From: Linnemannia elongata
Taxonomy: Eukaryota; Mortierellomycota; Mortierellomycetes; Mortierellales; Mortierellaceae
Direction: 5' to 3'
Assembly (NCBI GenBank): GCA_036320915.1
Contig: JAXBDG010000002.1
Coordinates: 2,108,001 to 2,172,000 of the forward strand
DNA length: 64,000 nucleotides
A program made the position numbers and the translations under genes. A model generated the notes under the pieces. That model made no database searches and was not told where the DNA came from. It worked only from the letters and a program-made list of their open reading frames with translations. Below, one piece after another: positions 19,373 to 29,446 of the stretch. Positions within the stretch are counted from its first letter, which is position 1, and every line of letters starts with the position of its first letter.

Positions 19373-20574
19373 TAGGAGAGAGGGACAAGGTCGTTTGACA
19401 CTCGAACAAAATACACTATTCTTGCCACTGCGCCTTCATTCAGTTCCTTTTCTCACAACCATCGTATGCGTTGCCTTTTTGACACGCCGCCCATCCCAGC
19501 AGTACGCAATTGAGTTGTAAGATCTTTGCCCCATTTTTTTCCTTCCCAAACCAGCACCGCCTCACTCTTCTTTGTATGTTTTGTGAACAAAAAAAAAAAA
19601 AAAAAAAAAAAATTGCAGCAGCTAAAATAAAGGAGTTAGTGGTTCTCTCGACCCCTGTTTGACTAGCAATACAATTACGATAAAATATACCTTCCACCAT
19701 TTTTCGGCAATGGATATTCCGAGAGGCGTCGGATCGAGTGCCAAGGGTCCGCGGCAGGGCATATTTGGGTTGCAAATATGCCACATCACGTCCTTCTTTT
19801 GACATTATTACCATCATGGAACCTGTCAGCGTTGTTGGAGAAGGCGATGGGGATGCAGAGTTGAATGCGGTACCGTTGACGTTCATTGTGGTGGTGGTAG
19901 AACCCCATTCGGCCCTTATTTTATATCCATTCAGCGTGATTTTGTGCACAGTAGCAAAAAAACTGCTCCATCTCGTTGAAAAAAAACACATGCCAGCAAT
20001 ACGGCTATGGAGGATATACTGATATTTTTTGCTTTATTCTCCTCTTCCTGTTCTAAATGGCAAGGAAACATGGAGGGGAGAGAAAACAAAATACGATGAC
20101 GAGTTAGTGTGTCTATGGGAGAAGAGCAAAGGGAGCAGAAAGAGGGAGGTCATGGTGCTATTGACCTTAGAGAAAAAAATCGGTCAATGATATGTGATAC
20201 AATGGGCTATTCATTTCCCTTTGTAAGAGTCAACTTTCTGTTAGGGTCCTCCAAAAGGTGAGCGATATAGAAAGATTTGAGGGATGGTTGGAACGAGTGG
20301 CGTCATGGTGAATCAGGAATACATAAGGAGGCTCATGGTGAGAGTGAAGGGAATGGGATGGAAGGATCGTCATTGCGGCGAGAAAAGGTACGGAAGATAG
20401 AGAGAGATGCCAAGGAGGGGGGAAAAGTGTAAGAAGAGCGAGAGTAATGGGAGAAAGAGGCAGCTGGCGGAGAAAAATGGGTAGAGGAGGAAGGGAGGGA
20501 GACAAGGAAAGAAAGGGAGGATGGAGAGCGCGGAGAGGTAATGTATGACCTGCAGCGCATGAAGTCAAAGGAGG
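19373..20574. other. Intergenic, weak minus-strand coding-like frame
   Basis: A minus-strand frame within 19440-19991 contains a stretch that reads like a genuine protein (KITLNGYKIRAEWGSTTTTM, then GRDVAYLQPKYALPRTLG). It runs into a poly-A/T tract at 19590-19612 and has no matched start or domain. From 20042 to 20574 the sequence is purine-rich low complexity. No firm gene. Confidence 0.3.
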
Positions 20575-21360
20575 GTGAGGGAGTGTCCTACAAGATGAAG
20601 AAATGGATCTGATGCGAGGGCAGGTTGCATGCAGAAAGGAAAAAAAGAAATAAGGACAGTCGAGAGCCAACACTGTGACTCTCTGTAGCCGAGAACTGGG
20701 TCCCAGAAGAAATTCCTCTTTTCATCGGTAACTCACAGTACTTCGCCTACAGTCCCTGCACAGAGAACGACGCCACACTTGGCTAGAGTTTATGCACGGT
20801 TGTTTTTTATCTCTATGCAGCCTTGGATGTGTACCCTCTCATACTCTTCCTTACAGCCTGCTTGATGCGCCAATCTGTTCCACAGCCCCTGAGGTGTGCA
20901 GACAAATACAAGCAAGAAAAAACGTTATTGTGAATCGATACCTTTTTGAGAACCCATACCCCAATTCACCACGATAGCAAAGTGATATTGCAAGAAAATT
21001 ATTCGCAGGTGAATGTATAGCATGTGCATTGCGGTTTTAATTCTCGTCATCATTCCCACGCACGAACATGCTCATGCCGTTTTCTCATTAGCTCGGTTTT
21101 CTTTGTCCGGGTTTTGTTTGATCGATTGGCGTATGCTGTAATAGCCTGTGGGACAAGGGAGAATGAGAGTCTACGAATGGCACCCCTTTTTACTTCTTTT
21201 CGCTTCTGTTTTGTGCACTTCCGAAATATGTTTGGAACGCATAAATAGAGGCACCGCATCCTCCTTTTTTCAGCATGCTCTTCCTTTCCCACAACGACAA
21301 CAAATAATACTTTCCCTCGCATTAGCAGCCTTTGCGACCATCTCTATTGCTGAGCCATCA
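20575..21360 (+). repeat. Segmental duplication, copy 1 (pair with 26665-27480)
   Basis: About 780 bp matching 26665-27480 in the same orientation with few differences. It starts near GTGAGGGAGTGTCCT and ends within the signal-peptide coding part of the S41-like gene (AGCAGCCTTTGCGACCATCT). This copy has lost about 30 bp spanning the ATG and first codons. It is cut at about 21362, just downstream of the 3' end of the convergent CRN gene. Confidence 0.85.
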
Positions 21361-21404
21361 CACTTATTCCTCCATTTCCCCTCTGTCGTCAACAAGTTGG
21401 GATC

Positions 21405-23802
21405 TTACTGTATCGGGATCTGCAAACCGGGTGATCTGACTGCTGCCGCTGACTCCAGATCGATCTTTAGCACATACTGCCTCACACGGTGTATATCAGT
21501 AGGGACGGTGCGGTAGACCTTCCCCTCAGAGGTCAAGTAGTCCTGCTTCTCGAAATCGGCATAGACATGACTTGGGACGACAAAAATAAGCCGAGGTTCG
21601 CCAAGAGAAGAAATCCACCGTGCTTGAAGGAGACTGCTGATAAGCTTTGAGAGCGGCGGTCCTTTGACGGGGTGACTCTTGGACACCGTGATTTGGAATA
21701 GTTCTCTGGGGGCGAGCAGTAGATCGACACAGGGATAGTTGCAAATCTTTGGTATGCATAGAGTACCTGCCGGGACCGGGGTAATCTTGTCAAAATGCGT
21801 AACCTCTGGATTCCACGGGATATCCAAAGAAGCGAGGTCCCCAGTCAAGAGATCCCTGATTTCAAAGGTGTGGCCACCTTCTCGGAAGGCACGGTGGACA
21901 TATGCTTCGAACATGATACCGCTAGCGCTTCCGTTAGGATCCGAGATGAGCCTCTCCAGCACTTTCTTTTGAGCGTCCTGACTCAGTAAAGCGGCAACCT
22001 TCTCAGCGACGTATGTTGATGCCCATTCCAATCGAAAGGTGCGATGACCATTCATGGGCCAACGGTGAATCAGACGGCTACTGAAGTCGAGCGATCCTTC
22101 CGCTTGCGAAAAGTACTGCATCAGAGTCACTGGATTCTTGACTGTCTTGAGGGCTTGTTCAAGACACTCGCATGCTGTAACCTTAGCGCTGTCAAGATCG
22201 TCGGGACTGAGGTTTAATACCTACCAAGGAATTAGGTCAAGATGTAATAGAGCATCTATTAGTACAACAGAGGTCAAGCTGGCGGTGTATTGAATACCCC
22301 CAAAAGTGAAGACGGTTCTCACAGAAAAGCGCAGTGGGTAAAGGCCCATAACATACCTTCATTGGCCACTGTAGGACATATCTCGGTACACCGCCTATCT
22401 TTGAGTAGAGCTCTTCTACCGCTTCCAAAGGAACCACCTCGAAGCCTGAAACACTGGCCCAGCACTTCTGCAACTCTTCCAGATGCCATGGGGCCATGTA
22501 GTAACGCCATGCTACCTCTTTTTCCACATCCTTAAATTGGCGGGCATCGGAAAATAGGGTTTTTAGTGAAGCTGAAATGACGGTCTTGGCTCGATCGAGT
22601 ATTGGGTCAGGAGAGCTGTCGACAAAATACCATGTGTCAGGTAGACTGAGAAAGGGTTCAAAGGCCTCGATATTGCCGGATCGAACAGTAGAGCGTCCTC
22701 CAAAAACGTAGCATGTCGCGCTCCCTTTGGTGTGGAAAACGATAATCGGAGGGTTGTCATTGTCATTCTCGGCAAGAATTCGGATGGCGAAGTACACGAG
22801 GAAGGCCGATTTGCCGATCCCAGATGCACCTGTAACAACGATATGCTTTTGCGTCTCGTTTCCGGCCCGCGCGTTATCAAATGTCCCGAGGATCGTGTCG
22901 TGAAGATCCTTGTATTCCTCTCTAATAAAGAGTTCGTTTGTGCCGACAACAGGAAATAGGGTGCCGTAAGGAGCCGATAGCTTGTCCATGTCTTTGATGT
23001 TGGCGCCGTGCAACTCGAGGGCAGTGCGAGACAATGAGTTAAAGGTGTCATCTCCAGCAATATCCTGACCAATGGAAGCAAGCAATGAAACCCTCTCTTT
23101 CCTGCTTAGACGAGAGAGGTAAACTTGGTCATCCACCACAGCCTTCTCAGTGAGACCAGCCTCTTCAATCGCATCCTTCAGAGTGTGAGGACGATGGCGC
23201 TTCCTGCTGGAAGAGGGTCCTGGTAAGAGTAAGGTGGCACAAGAGATGTACCAATCAAGAATATTAGCAACTTCGACATTGTCCATGCATGAAACATAAA
23301 AATCAATTGACGATGGTCATCAATACAGCCGAAGACAGTATTCACCTGCATCATCCTCGCGGTCTCGTTTCGTAGCTACAGGAAGTAAACGGAAATGAAG
23401 GTTAATAAGGGACCGAATCGTTGTGTTGTAAAGCTCAAGCCTTAGGTCGAAATCGAAAAGCGTTGCATTACCTGATGGCGGTCGCTGGACAATGATGTGA
23501 ATCGTGTCCTCTGGTAAAGCAGCGCCAACGACGGCAACCTTGTTGGTCGCCCTCAATTTTTTTTTCTCATTCTCGGGCACGTCGTCAACAAAGATTGGGA
23601 TTGCATCATCGCTGTCAGGAATCGTGACCCGCCAGAGAGTGAGCTTATGAGCAGCGACATCGTCAAAGCGGAGAGGCTTCTTGGTCTTGATGAGGTTCTT
23701 TAGGTCGCCGATTGTCTTGCTTGACTCGATCTCGACAGGGAACGCGTTGGACGTGCCCTCGCCATCAACAAGACAGAACAGGGTCAGAGGGTTGTTTTCC
23801 AT
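21405..23802 (-). CDS. Crinkler (CRN)-type protein with NTPase and nuclease-like domains
   Basis: Four minus-strand exons fit: 23802-23472, 23375-23346 (30 bp), 23219-22357 and 22220-21405. All junctions are GT..AG and the sum is 2040 bp, giving 679 aa. Residues 1-110 are the CRN N-terminal ubiquitin-like header (MENNPLTLFCLVDGE, LTLWRVTIP, IHIIVQRPP). A Lys/Arg-rich linker (TKRDREDD, SSSRKRHRP) may be a nuclear signal. A P-loop NTPase follows with Walker A VVTGASGIGKSAF and probable Walker B WYFVDSSPD. The C-terminus resembles a PD-(D/E)xK-type nuclease (MFEAYVHRAF, PCVDLLLAP, LFQITVSKSHPVK). In fungi and oomycetes CRN proteins act as effectors or in inter-organism conflict; target unknown. 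Confidence 0.85.
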
Positions 23803-24031
23803 GGTGTTGCGAAGCATCAAAGGAAAAGAAAGTGCAGGGAAGAGAGTGTGAGTTGTGAGAGGTTTGGGGTGTAGAGAAGGCAAGGAGTGAAAGAAACAAA
23901 AAAGAGAAAAGGATGAAAAGGATGGAGGGTGTGGGTTTAAAAGGAAAAGAAAGAAGAAAGGCGAAGGACGAAGAAAGGGCGTGGGAGTGGTGGCAAAAGC
24001 GATGAGGAAGCTCTGAACCCAACCACCTCGT

Positions 24032-24511
24032 CAGACGAGGGGTCGGGAGGCTGGGACAAAATCTCCCCCTCTACTATGGGGTCTCCCTTCCCCGTCGTAC
24101 TTCCTTTTTTGGACGAGATTCCTTTTTGGGAAGGAGGCTGCCAATGGCCCTCAGACAGGCGTACTCCTCGCTTCCTCTACGCTCCATCACTCCTTCACAT
24201 CTTCCATAAAGTCATCTCTTACACTGAATCCACCCTGCTTCAGTCTCAAGTTAAGCCTCAACATGCCAAATAAAAGGCAGCTCAGGTACAGATGCGCATC
24301 TAAAGCAGCAGCATCCGAGCATCCGCAGTTCACTTTGTCCCATCTCTCTTCCTCATCCTCTTACACAAAAAGGATAATAAAAACGCTCGCGATGGATTCT
24401 GCTATCATAGCGACATTCCGCCGTACAAAGGGACTCCAGTCACGCCAAGTCAACGCGCTTCCGCAGCTTACAGGGGTAAGACACAGTTTGACATAGTGCT
24501 CGACGAGTCTT
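24032..24511 (+). repeat. Left arm of a 480 bp inverted repeat
   Basis: Pairs without indels with 24664-25143 (coordinate sums are constant at 49175 at both ends), and every stretch compared by eye is identical. It lies about 230 bp upstream of the CRN start codon. It contains an ATG-led frame (MDSAIIATFRRTKGLQSRQV) that stops at a potential splice donor GGGGTAAG. Confidence 0.95.
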
Positions 24512-24663
24512 ATACCAGTAATTGATATTCACTCACTTGGTTGGCACCTCTTGGGGATTGCACATCAGGTTTGTTGAAGTTAAGGACGCCGAACTCGCCT
24601 ATGACTTGAAGCTGTACCGTGTCGGAACCCAGCAAGTTAGAAAACGAGACAAATACAATAACA
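24512..24663. other. 152 bp spacer of the inverted repeat
   Basis: Unique DNA between the two arms. One plus-strand frame reads RFVEVKDAELAYDLKLYRVG, which looks coding-like, but it does not join in phase with the arm-encoded frame at the available splice sites. Confidence 0.5.
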
Positions 24664-25143
24664 AAGACTCGTCGAGCACTATGTCAAACTGTGTCTTACC
24701 CCTGTAAGCTGCGGAAGCGCGTTGACTTGGCGTGACTGGAGTCCCTTTGTACGGCGGAATGTCGCTATGATAGCAGAATCCATCGCGAGCGTTTTTATTA
24801 TCCTTTTTGTGTAAGAGGATGAGGAAGAGAGATGGGACAAAGTGAACTGCGGATGCTCGGATGCTGCTGCTTTAGATGCGCATCTGTACCTGAGCTGCCT
24901 TTTATTTGGCATGTTGAGGCTTAACTTGAGACTGAAGCAGGGTGGATTCAGTGTAAGAGATGACTTTATGGAAGATGTGAAGGAGTGATGGAGCGTAGAG
25001 GAAGCGAGGAGTACGCCTGTCTGAGGGCCATTGGCAGCCTCCTTCCCAAAAAGGAATCTCGTCCAAAAAAGGAAGTACGACGGGGAAGGGAGACCCCATA
25101 GTAGAGGGGGAGATTTTGTCCCAGCCTCCCGACCCCTCGTCTG
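24664..25143 (-). repeat. Right arm of the 480 bp inverted repeat
   Basis: Reverse complement of 24032-24511. The arm-encoded frames are mirrored, so the same peptide would be read toward the spacer from both sides. Similarity stops abruptly after CCTCGTCTG on the right. Confidence 0.95.
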
Positions 25144-25536
25144 CAATTTTGCAGAGCTTCGCTGATTAAGACGCGTGGACAGTGAAGATAGCGAGCAGCC
25201 GGCGTGACCATAATGTATACGCTTTTCCCTCTTTATCTCTCTCTCTCTCTTTTTCCTCCAATACCTCTCCGTCACTTTTGCCACACGTGTCTGCTTTTGA
25301 TCATCCAATCTCAACATCGCCCCAGACACCCACACCCTTCTCTTCATCACTCCTATTACCGCAGATCCCACGCCTTTCCATCCCGCTCCGTCGTTTCCTA
25401 CCCATCAATCAATCGCTTTTCTACTAAGTTCGCGCGAATCACTTCTTCCCAACTACTCTCTCTACTTCATTCTCCTTTCATTCGTCTCATTTCTCACCCG
25501 ATAATTATAATCCCTAATTGAGCTTGCGACCTTAGG
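25144..25536. other. Intergenic
   Basis: T/C-rich plus strand with composition-driven open frames. No feature recognised beyond a probable promoter-like pyrimidine stretch. Confidence 0.45.
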
Positions 25537-25652
25537 GCACTATTGTGCCTTTCTAACCACTAATCCAGCTGTGGAACAAAAATGTTGTCCTGAATAGTTG
25601 GCTAATCGGGGTCTAGTGACCAAAACAAAATATTTTATGTGAAATACCCAAT
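25537..25652 (-). repeat. Short repeat related to 5371-5850 (empty-site copy)
   Basis: Reverse-complement match to the two blocks flanking the MITE at 5.4 kb. It lacks the MITE and two shorter stretches. Non-coding. Confidence 0.75.
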
Positions 25653-26664
25653 AACCTTTCGAGAAGGTAAAGTGGAGGAAAAGCTTCAGGTTCGACTGAG
25701 AGTTTCTTGTGAGCGCAAGAAAGAAAGAGAGTCGTGTTTCGTAAAACTGGCTGGACCATTCGTTTCTGATTCCAGTTGTGTGATGGGCAGTTTTTGTGCT
25801 CGCTGGGTTCCGAAGCTGGATCCAGGGGGTCTGCGCCTTGTTAATACAAGGAATGTCCCTGCTTGGACCTCTGGTCGAGAAACGATGGTTTACTTGTTTT
25901 TTTTGAAAAAAAAACTAACAGGCTAGCATCTACAAAGCATGCCTCTCTCTCTCTCTCTCTCTATAGCCGTACTTCCTTTCCTTCGCTCTTTGGATGGCCT
26001 GATTTACGGCGGGAACTGTTTTCTTGGGGAGATTTTTTACCATAATTTTATTATTTAACCCTGTTCCCTTTGTCTACTGGCTAGGATCATGGGAGTCCGA
26101 AATGAGCGCCGGGAATGGGTCGAGAGAATCAATAATCTCACTATTGAAGTGTTCAGCATCAAATTTGCGTACTCACAGCCACAGACTGCATATGACGATT
26201 TCACGTCCGCCATCACCAATTCGAGGAGGAAAATGTCCTCAAAGAGAGCGGCTCTTGACGGCTTGAAGACATGGAAAGAGAACAAGTCTCGAGCTACCCT
26301 GTTCTGGCTCGGATGAAAGCAAGCGTTGGCTATCAAGAATGGAAAGTCGATGGTGGGAACAAGTTTGGTTGACTCGGCAGAAAATGAGCTTCTTATTTCA
26401 ATCCGGGACGAGGCAAGCTGTGTGTCGCTTCAAAAGAAACGAGCATGAAGTTTTCCAACTTCTCTCAATTACCTTCTCTGTATTTTGTTTGTGCTATTAG
26501 AACAACTTGCCTGATCTGCTCGCAGAAGGTGACACGTCGAGCTCGTTTCCATGGACCTTATCATCAAAGTCTACCGGAAAGCGAAGCGCTGCTCAAACGC
26601 CACAGATATCAAACAAGAAGGGGGGTGGAATTACCATGGCCATAGGGGGTCATCTGGGTCCAAG
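25653..26664. other. Intergenic with a short unassigned coding-like stretch
   Basis: Around 26089-26316 a plus-strand frame preceded by a good acceptor (CTACTGGCTAG) reads GVRNERREWVERINNLTIEV and ends ATLFWLG. The reading continues past the stop with further coding-like codons. It may be an exon of a decayed gene. A (TC)n microsatellite lies at 25944-25964. Nothing else recognised. Confidence 0.3.
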
Positions 26665-27480
26665 GTGAGGGAGTGTCCTCAAAGATGAAGAAATGGATCT
26701 GATGTGAGGGTAGGTTGCATACAGAAAGGAAAAAAAGAAATGAGGACAGTCGAGAGCCAACACTATGACTCTCTGTAGCCGAGAACTGGGTCCCGGAATA
26801 AATTCCTCTTTTTCATCGGTAACTCATAGTACTTCGGCCAATGCTACAGTCCCTGCACAGAGAGCGACGCCACACTTGGCTAGAGTTTATGCACGGTTGT
26901 TTTTTATCCATATGCAGACTTGGATGTGTACCCTCTCATACTCTTCCTTACAGCCTGCTTGATGCGCCAATCTATTCCACAGCCCCTGAGATGTGCAGAC
27001 AAATACAAGCAAGAAAAAAACGTTATTGTGAATCGATACCTCTTTGAGAACCAATACCCCAATTCACTACGATAGTAAAGTGATGTTGCGAGAATATTAT
27101 TCGCAGGTAAATGCATAGCATGCGCATTGCTGTTATAATTCTCGTCATCATTCCCACGCACGAACATGCTCATGCCCTTTTCTCATTAGCTCGGTTTTCT
27201 TTGCCCGAGGTTTGTTTGATCGATTGGCGTTTGCTGTAATAGCCTGTGGGACAAGGGAGAATGAGAGTCTACGAATGGCACCCCTTCTTACTTCTTTTCG
27301 CTTTGTTTTGTGCACTTCCGAAATATGTTTGGAACGCATAAATAGAGGTACCGCATCCTCCTTTTTTCAGCATGCTCTTCCTTTCCCACAACGACAACAA
27401 ACACAGTTCGAGTATGGCTTACCGGACCCTCATACTTTCCTTCGCATTAGCAGCCTTTGCGACCATCTCTATTGCTGAGC
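26665..27480 (+). repeat. Segmental duplication, copy 2 (pair with 20575-21360)
   Basis: Carries the promoter region (ATAAATAG at about 27339), the ATG and the signal-peptide exon of the S41-like gene intact, and so is the more complete copy. Confidence 0.85.
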
Positions 27481-27674
27481 CACCATCATCGACAGGTGGT
27501 GCCAGCGGTTGCTCAGACCTCGCATCTAGACATGGAGTCAACATCACCTACACTGACGTGGACAAATGCTTCGACTCGGTCTCCTTCAACAAAAAAGCAG
27601 CCAGAGTCACGCTCAAATCTGTTACAACGTTAGTATTCGAAAAAGAAGAGATGAATGGAGTCTGTGAAAGATAG
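27414..27674 (+). pseudogene. N-terminal fragment of a secreted S41-protease-like protein
   Basis: 86 codons from ATG 27414. A signal peptide (MAYRTLILSFALAAFATISI, then AEP) is followed by a short motif typical of the N-terminus of fungal tail-specific protease-like (S41) secreted proteins: VNITYTDVDKCFDSVSFNKK and ARVTLKSVTTL. It ends soon after, where family members continue for several hundred residues. No protease domain follows, so this is a fragment or an exon whose partner is lost. A related fragment is at 43999. The family call rests on memory of the motif. Confidence 0.45.
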
Positions 27675-28553
27675 AGCGAGTAACAATGCATTGACTTTAT
27701 CATGGGTCGCAAGAGAGAGAAAAAAAGACGCACGATTCGGTATAACTCAAAATACATGATGAAGAGCTTCTCTCAAGAACATGTTCTAGGAAGCAAAGAT
27801 TACAAGGAGGGAGTTGCCGCGGTTGTTCACAAGTAAAATCAGACAAAAAGAGGTTTTCTTCTACTAGCAGAAAAAGTCAAGCAAGGAGTGATTTGTATGA
27901 ACAAGAAAACTCTTTATTTCTCCATCTCCGACCCCTCCATTATATTGTTCAACTGGGAAGAAAACAAGAAGGAAAATGGATTGATACATCATTGAATAGG
28001 AAGACATTTTCATTTCTCTATTGTTGATCACAAAGTGAGAGAAGGACGGACAAGGGAATAAGGATAGAAGGAGCGAGGCAACGAGGACCGAGAGGAATGA
28101 AAGAGGGAGAATAGCGGTATGTAAACAAGAAAACGGTACGTGATAGCTGAGACAGATCACAGACACTGGTGCGCTCAAAGAACGCTCAAAGATCAGTGAA
28201 AGATCGAAGCACCATCATCGACCACTTTTATCAGCCTCAGAAATATTGGCCCCTGCTGTGATTCGATACAGCAAGCGTGACACTTCCAGTAGGTCGGTGT
28301 TGGATATGAACGTGTGCAATAGAGAAGTCAGTGAGATGTGCATAAAGTGTCTTGTTCTCTATGACTGTCATCTCTTTAAGGTGCGATTGTACAGTACGTT
28401 TATTATTGCCTTCTCACAGTCCATTACTAAGTGCCTCGCCACCAATCCTTTATGTTCACTGTGCATATCATTTAATTGGCCATTTTTTGTTTGCTCCATT
28501 CTTTTCTCCACACTCATTGATATCCAACAAAGCCAGGAACTGCAATAAACACC
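27675..28553. other. Intergenic
   Basis: No gene or RNA recognised. The last 100 bases lead into the F-box copy. Confidence 0.45.
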
Positions 28554-29282
28554 ATGAGTACGTTGTCATTCGACACACTTCCTTACGAGATCCAAGAAAT
28601 GATAATATCCCGTCTCTCCCAACATGATCTGGCAGCTTGTATCCGTGTTTCCCAATCCTGGATGGCCAAGTTCAACCGAATTCTCTGGCGACACATCAAC
28701 GAGCATGAGAACAACCACAGCATGTGGTTACTCGACAACAGCGTTGACTGGACCAACACATTCCTGGAGCGCGCATCCACAGATGTCCTGAAGAGAAACG
28801 GTCACCTTGTCCAGTCACTGCGGCTATACTGCGATGATGGGGACGGATACTTTGAAGAGTTCATGGATCGCTGCACGCCCTTTTTCTCATAGCTGACGTC
28901 GGCAGAGTTTGGAGGGATGGGGATGGAGTATAGTGATGAGAGGATGGCAGCGTTTTTTGAAAGGTGTAGTGGTACTGTTGGGTGGAAGAGGCTTGTCGTT
29001 CGGATGCATTATATCGCACATGGCAGGGTGCACTTTGGACAGAAGTCGGTGGAGGCGTTGCTGAGGCATGTTTCAGCACTGGAGGTGTTGCATGTGGCGG
29101 GGGATAATTTTCTTTGTGAAGAAGAGGTGAGGAGGGTGGTTGAGTTGGCGCCAAAGCTGAGGGAGCTAAGGGTTATGTCGGGTGTTGACGGGGCGATGAT
29201 CGTTGTTGATCGAGCGAGTGTTGGTTGGGAGGGACTGAGTGAACGCCATGATCTCCATGGGTCACCTAGGCGGAAGAAGTGA
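28554..29282 (+). pseudogene. F-box protein copy with nonsense codon and truncated end
   Basis: The first 112 codons carry a clear F-box (SFDTLPYEIQEMIISRLSQ, then HDLAACIRVSQSWMAKFNRI). An in-frame TAG at 28890-28892 breaks it. The frame continues unchanged afterwards (LTSAEFGGMGMEYSDERM) to 29282. Paralogues have His at the stop position (FPHLTSA in the copy at 60726). It also lacks about 130 C-terminal residues present in the intact paralogues, and a Helitron begins 165 bp downstream. Confidence 0.8.
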
Positions 29283-29446
29283 AGGTGGAGACTATGGAAA
29301 GGACGACGAGGAATCACATAAAAAGGGTCGTTCGCAGTTTTTTGCATTGAATGTAAAGCTTGGCTCTGTTGATGGGTGTGAATGAAAACAGAAGTTGTCC
29401 TTCCAGGCGCCCTTCCTTTTCTTGTTTTAACGTTGTGTGTGTTCCA

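Noticed and set aside
28246..28548. Open frame directly upstream of the F-box pseudogene
   Set aside because: No motif, and it looks like leader sequence; the F-box starts at its own ATG 28554.
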